Of a DNA stretch of 44,431 nucleotides, positions 43,367 through 44,431 are shown one piece after another. The notes beneath the pieces were generated by a model. It searched no databases. It worked only from the letters and a program-made list of their open reading frames with translations, and had not been told where the DNA came from. Source of the DNA: an uncultured Chloroflexus sp. (GTDB lineage: Bacteria > Chloroflexota > Chloroflexia > Chloroflexales > Chloroflexaceae). Position 1 is the stretch's first letter. Each line of letters begins with the position of its first letter. The position numbers and the translations under genes are program-made. The stretch lies in assembly GCF_937951745.1 (NCBI RefSeq), contig NZ_CALFBQ010000020.1, positions 1 to 44,431 on the forward strand, in the 5' to 3' direction.

Positions 43367-43684
43367 CTAACCGTTCGTTTGTTTTCGCGCCGCTGCATAC
43401 TCTTCAGCGGTAATAATCTGACCGCCGATAACCTCTTGGCTCATGAGGCGGCGCCGGCGGTCAAACCGCAACTCAGCGGTCATCAGCCGGAAACAGCGGT
43501 CGTCCATCAGTTCCTTGCGGATCCAATAGCCGGCTGGCTCTTCGCGATCATCATATTCGACCGACAAATCATTGTAAAGATTAATGCGTGTCTGCACCAC
43601 TGCGCCACACCGCGCGCAGCGCGCGTGCAGCAACAGAAAAGGGGCCTCTTCCGCCTGCCCAAACAATCGCCGCAGCCATTGCAT
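43367..43684 (-). CDS. Small protein with Cys pair (zinc-ribbon-like)
   Basis: A 105-residue protein that I do not recognise by name. A CARCGAVVQTRINLYNDLSV segment has CxxC like half of a zinc ribbon and is followed by an acidic stretch and a DRCF segment with a third cysteine. The end (RRRLMSQEVIGGQIITAEEY) is mixed helix and strand. It starts with ATG after GGGAGC. It is convergent to the cupin gene and divergent from the tRNA block. Confidence 0.7.
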   Translation of the reverse strand: MQWLRRLFGQAEEAPFLLLHARCARCGAVVQTRINLYNDLSVEYDDREEPAGYWIRKELMDDRCFRLMTAELRFDRRRRLMSQEVIGGQIITAEEYAAARKQTNG

Positions 43685-43813
43685 CGCTTCGCTCCCGTGC
43701 CCTTTGCTTATCGATGCAATTCATCATAGCGCACAAGCTGCTGGCCGGCAAATGGCCCGCCAACGGCGTTTTGCCCTTGTTGAAGCGCAGCGGAACTGCG
43801 AACCGAATCCCAT

Positions 43814-43842
43814 TTGCACAAAACCGCAGATTGTGCTAGAAT
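43814..43842 (+). promoter_or_regulatory. Promoter of the tRNA-tuf operon
   Basis: TTGCAC (43814-43819) and TAGAAT (43837-43842) are separated by exactly 17 bases and lie about 40 bases before the first tRNA. Both hexamers are close to the housekeeping consensus. Confidence 0.7.
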
Positions 43843-43880
43843 GCACTGCGCTGAGCGATGGCTCGACGCTGTCGGTACGC

Positions 43881-43956
43881 GCCGGCGTAGCTCAATTGGC
43901 AGAGCAGCGGTTTTGTAAACCGCCGGTTCAGGGTTCAAGTCCCTGCGTCGGCTCCA
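43881..43956 (+). tRNA. tRNA-Thr (anticodon TGT)
   Basis: A 76-base cloverleaf: acceptor GCCGGCG pairs with CGTCGGC with one G-U pair; D-arm GCTC/GAGC; anticodon stem GCGGT/ACCGC with loop TTTGTAA and anticodon TGT at 43914-43916; T-arm CAGGG TTCAAGT CCCTG; encoded CCA end. It reads ACA and other ACN codons. Confidence 0.97.
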
Positions 43957-43968
43957 TCGCAACGAAAT

Positions 43969-44054
43969 GGGTCGGTACCGAAGTGGCCAAACGGGGCGGT
44001 CTGTAAAATCGCTGGCTTACGCCTTCGCAGGTTCGAATCCTGCCCGGCCCACCA
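43969..44054 (+). tRNA. tRNA-Tyr (anticodon GTA)
   Basis: An 86-base class II tRNA with a long variable arm. Acceptor GGGTCGG pairs with CCGGCCC; anticodon loop CTGTAAA with GTA at 44003-44005; T-arm GCAGG TTCGAAT CCTGC; CCA is encoded. It starts 12 bases after tRNA-Thr. Confidence 0.96.
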
Positions 44055-44058
44055 CAAT

Positions 44059-44090
44059 CGAATAGAGAAGCGCTAGCGCAACTCTATTCG
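44059..44090 (+). other. Hairpin between tRNA-Tyr and tRNA-Thr
   Basis: CGAATAGAG (44059-44067) pairs with CTCTATTCG (44082-44090), with a palindrome GCGCTAGCGC in the loop region. It lies in the precursor between two tRNAs and may be a processing site. Confidence 0.65.
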
Positions 44091-44095
44091 TGTAT

Positions 44096-44171
44096 GCCTA
44101 CGTAGCTCAGTCGGTAGAGCACGTCTTTGGTAAAGACGAGGTCACGGGTTCAAGTCCCGTCGTAGGCTCCA
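44096..44171 (+). tRNA. tRNA-Thr (anticodon GGT)
   Basis: A 76-base cloverleaf: acceptor GCCTACG pairs perfectly with CGTAGGC; anticodon stem CGTCT/AGACG with loop TTGGTAA and anticodon GGT at 44129-44131; T-arm ACGGG TTCAAGT CCCGT; CCA is encoded. It reads ACC/ACU. Confidence 0.97.
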
Positions 44172-44212
44172 GCCGACTATAGCGGCGAGCTGAGCGCGAA
44201 GCTCGTCCGGCT

Positions 44213-44239
44213 GCTCGTGCCAGTCCTGTTGGCACGAGC
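44213..44239 (+). other. Strong hairpin between tRNA-Thr and tuf
   Basis: GCTCGTGCCA (44213-44222) pairs perfectly with TGGCACGAGC (44230-44239) around a 7-base loop, followed by GGCATCTTTTC. It may be an attenuator or a processing signal separating tRNA precursors from the tuf mRNA. Confidence 0.6.
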
Positions 44240-44278
44240 GGCATCTTTTCGCGCATTGTCTTAAGGAGCAAGAAATCC

Positions 44279-44431
44279 ATGGCCAAGCAAAAATTCGAGC
44301 GGACGAAACCGCATATTAACGTCGGCACCATCGGCCACGTCGACCACGGTAAGACGACGCTGACGGCGGCAATTACCAAGGTGCTCTCGCTGAAGGGCGC
44401 CGCCCAGTTTATGGCTTACGACCAGATCGAC
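44279..44431 (+). CDS. tuf: Elongation factor Tu (5' end, partial)
   Basis: The first 51 codons of EF-Tu, cut by the right edge. [20 protein letters not shown] is the standard beginning, followed by [13 protein letters not shown]; together they contain the G1 P-loop (GHVDHGKT) that binds GTP. AAGGAG lies at good spacing before the ATG. The gene delivers aminoacyl-tRNA to the ribosome. It is the last visible gene of an operon with three tRNAs. Confidence 0.97.
   Translation, partial: MAKQKFERTKPHINVGTIGHVDHGKTTLTAAITKVLSLKGAAQFMAYDQID

Overview
The window looks like a chromosome segment of a Chloroflexota bacterium, most plausibly a Chloroflexus/Roseiflexus-type filamentous phototroph. The basis is the roughly 60% GC content, an A2-type caa3 cytochrome oxidase operon, a two-copy AP2-like DNA-binding protein, dispersed palindromic intergenic repeats, and an extracellular contractile injection system of the kind reported from Chloroflexota. 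This assignment is inference; no rRNA is present to settle it.

Region 1 (1-9.2 kb) is housekeeping and accessory metabolism. It holds the 3' end of a caa3 oxidase operon (subunit II cytochrome c tail, subunits I, III and IV), closed by a strong hairpin, then a convergent HAD phosphatase. A forward run follows: two paralogous double-GNAT acetyltransferases, a C45 acyltransferase/peptidase, a low-molecular-weight phosphatase-like protein, a YfcE phosphodiesterase and a DUF2085 membrane protein. Region 2 (9.2-12.8 kb) holds an XRE-cupin regulator with a small partner gene, an isolated double AP2 protein, and about 1.4 kb of non-coding DNA rich in dispersed repeats.

Region 3 (12.8-40.0 kb) is the main feature: a nearly 27-kb, all-forward extracellular contractile injection system (eCIS; Afp/PVC-like). 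In order it encodes a small beta-rich protein, the sheath, the inner tube, a T4 gp26-like protein with two CxxC pairs, a proline-rich protein, a DUF4255 cap/terminator, an AAA+ ATPase, a small protein, a 1433-residue DUF4157 protein with a long helical middle and a C-terminal DNA/RNA non-specific endonuclease, a second DUF4157 protein with a DUF922-like second HExxH, a CIS_tube adaptor, a gp53/LysM-like wedge protein, a gp27 hub, a gp5 spike, a PAAR-like tip, gp25, two J-type baseplate proteins, a P2 gpI-like tail protein with a beta-helix, and a DUF6519 beta-helix protein. Many genes overlap by 4 bases, so they are probably co-translated. The tube, sheath and baseplate would form the particle, the ATPase and cap would serve assembly, and the two DUF4157 proteins are the likely payloads. 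The second J-type gene is broken by an exact 22-bp tandem duplication whose removal restores the frame.

Region 4 (40.0-44.4 kb) returns to housekeeping: a heptose/ethanolamine-type nucleotidyltransferase (RfaE2-like), a small membrane protein and pgi on the minus strand, a cupin on the plus strand, a small zinc-ribbon protein on the minus strand, then a promoter followed by tRNA-Thr(TGT), tRNA-Tyr(GTA), tRNA-Thr(GGT) and the start of tuf. The last block is a shortened version of the thrU-tyrU-glyT-thrT-tufB arrangement known from E. coli.
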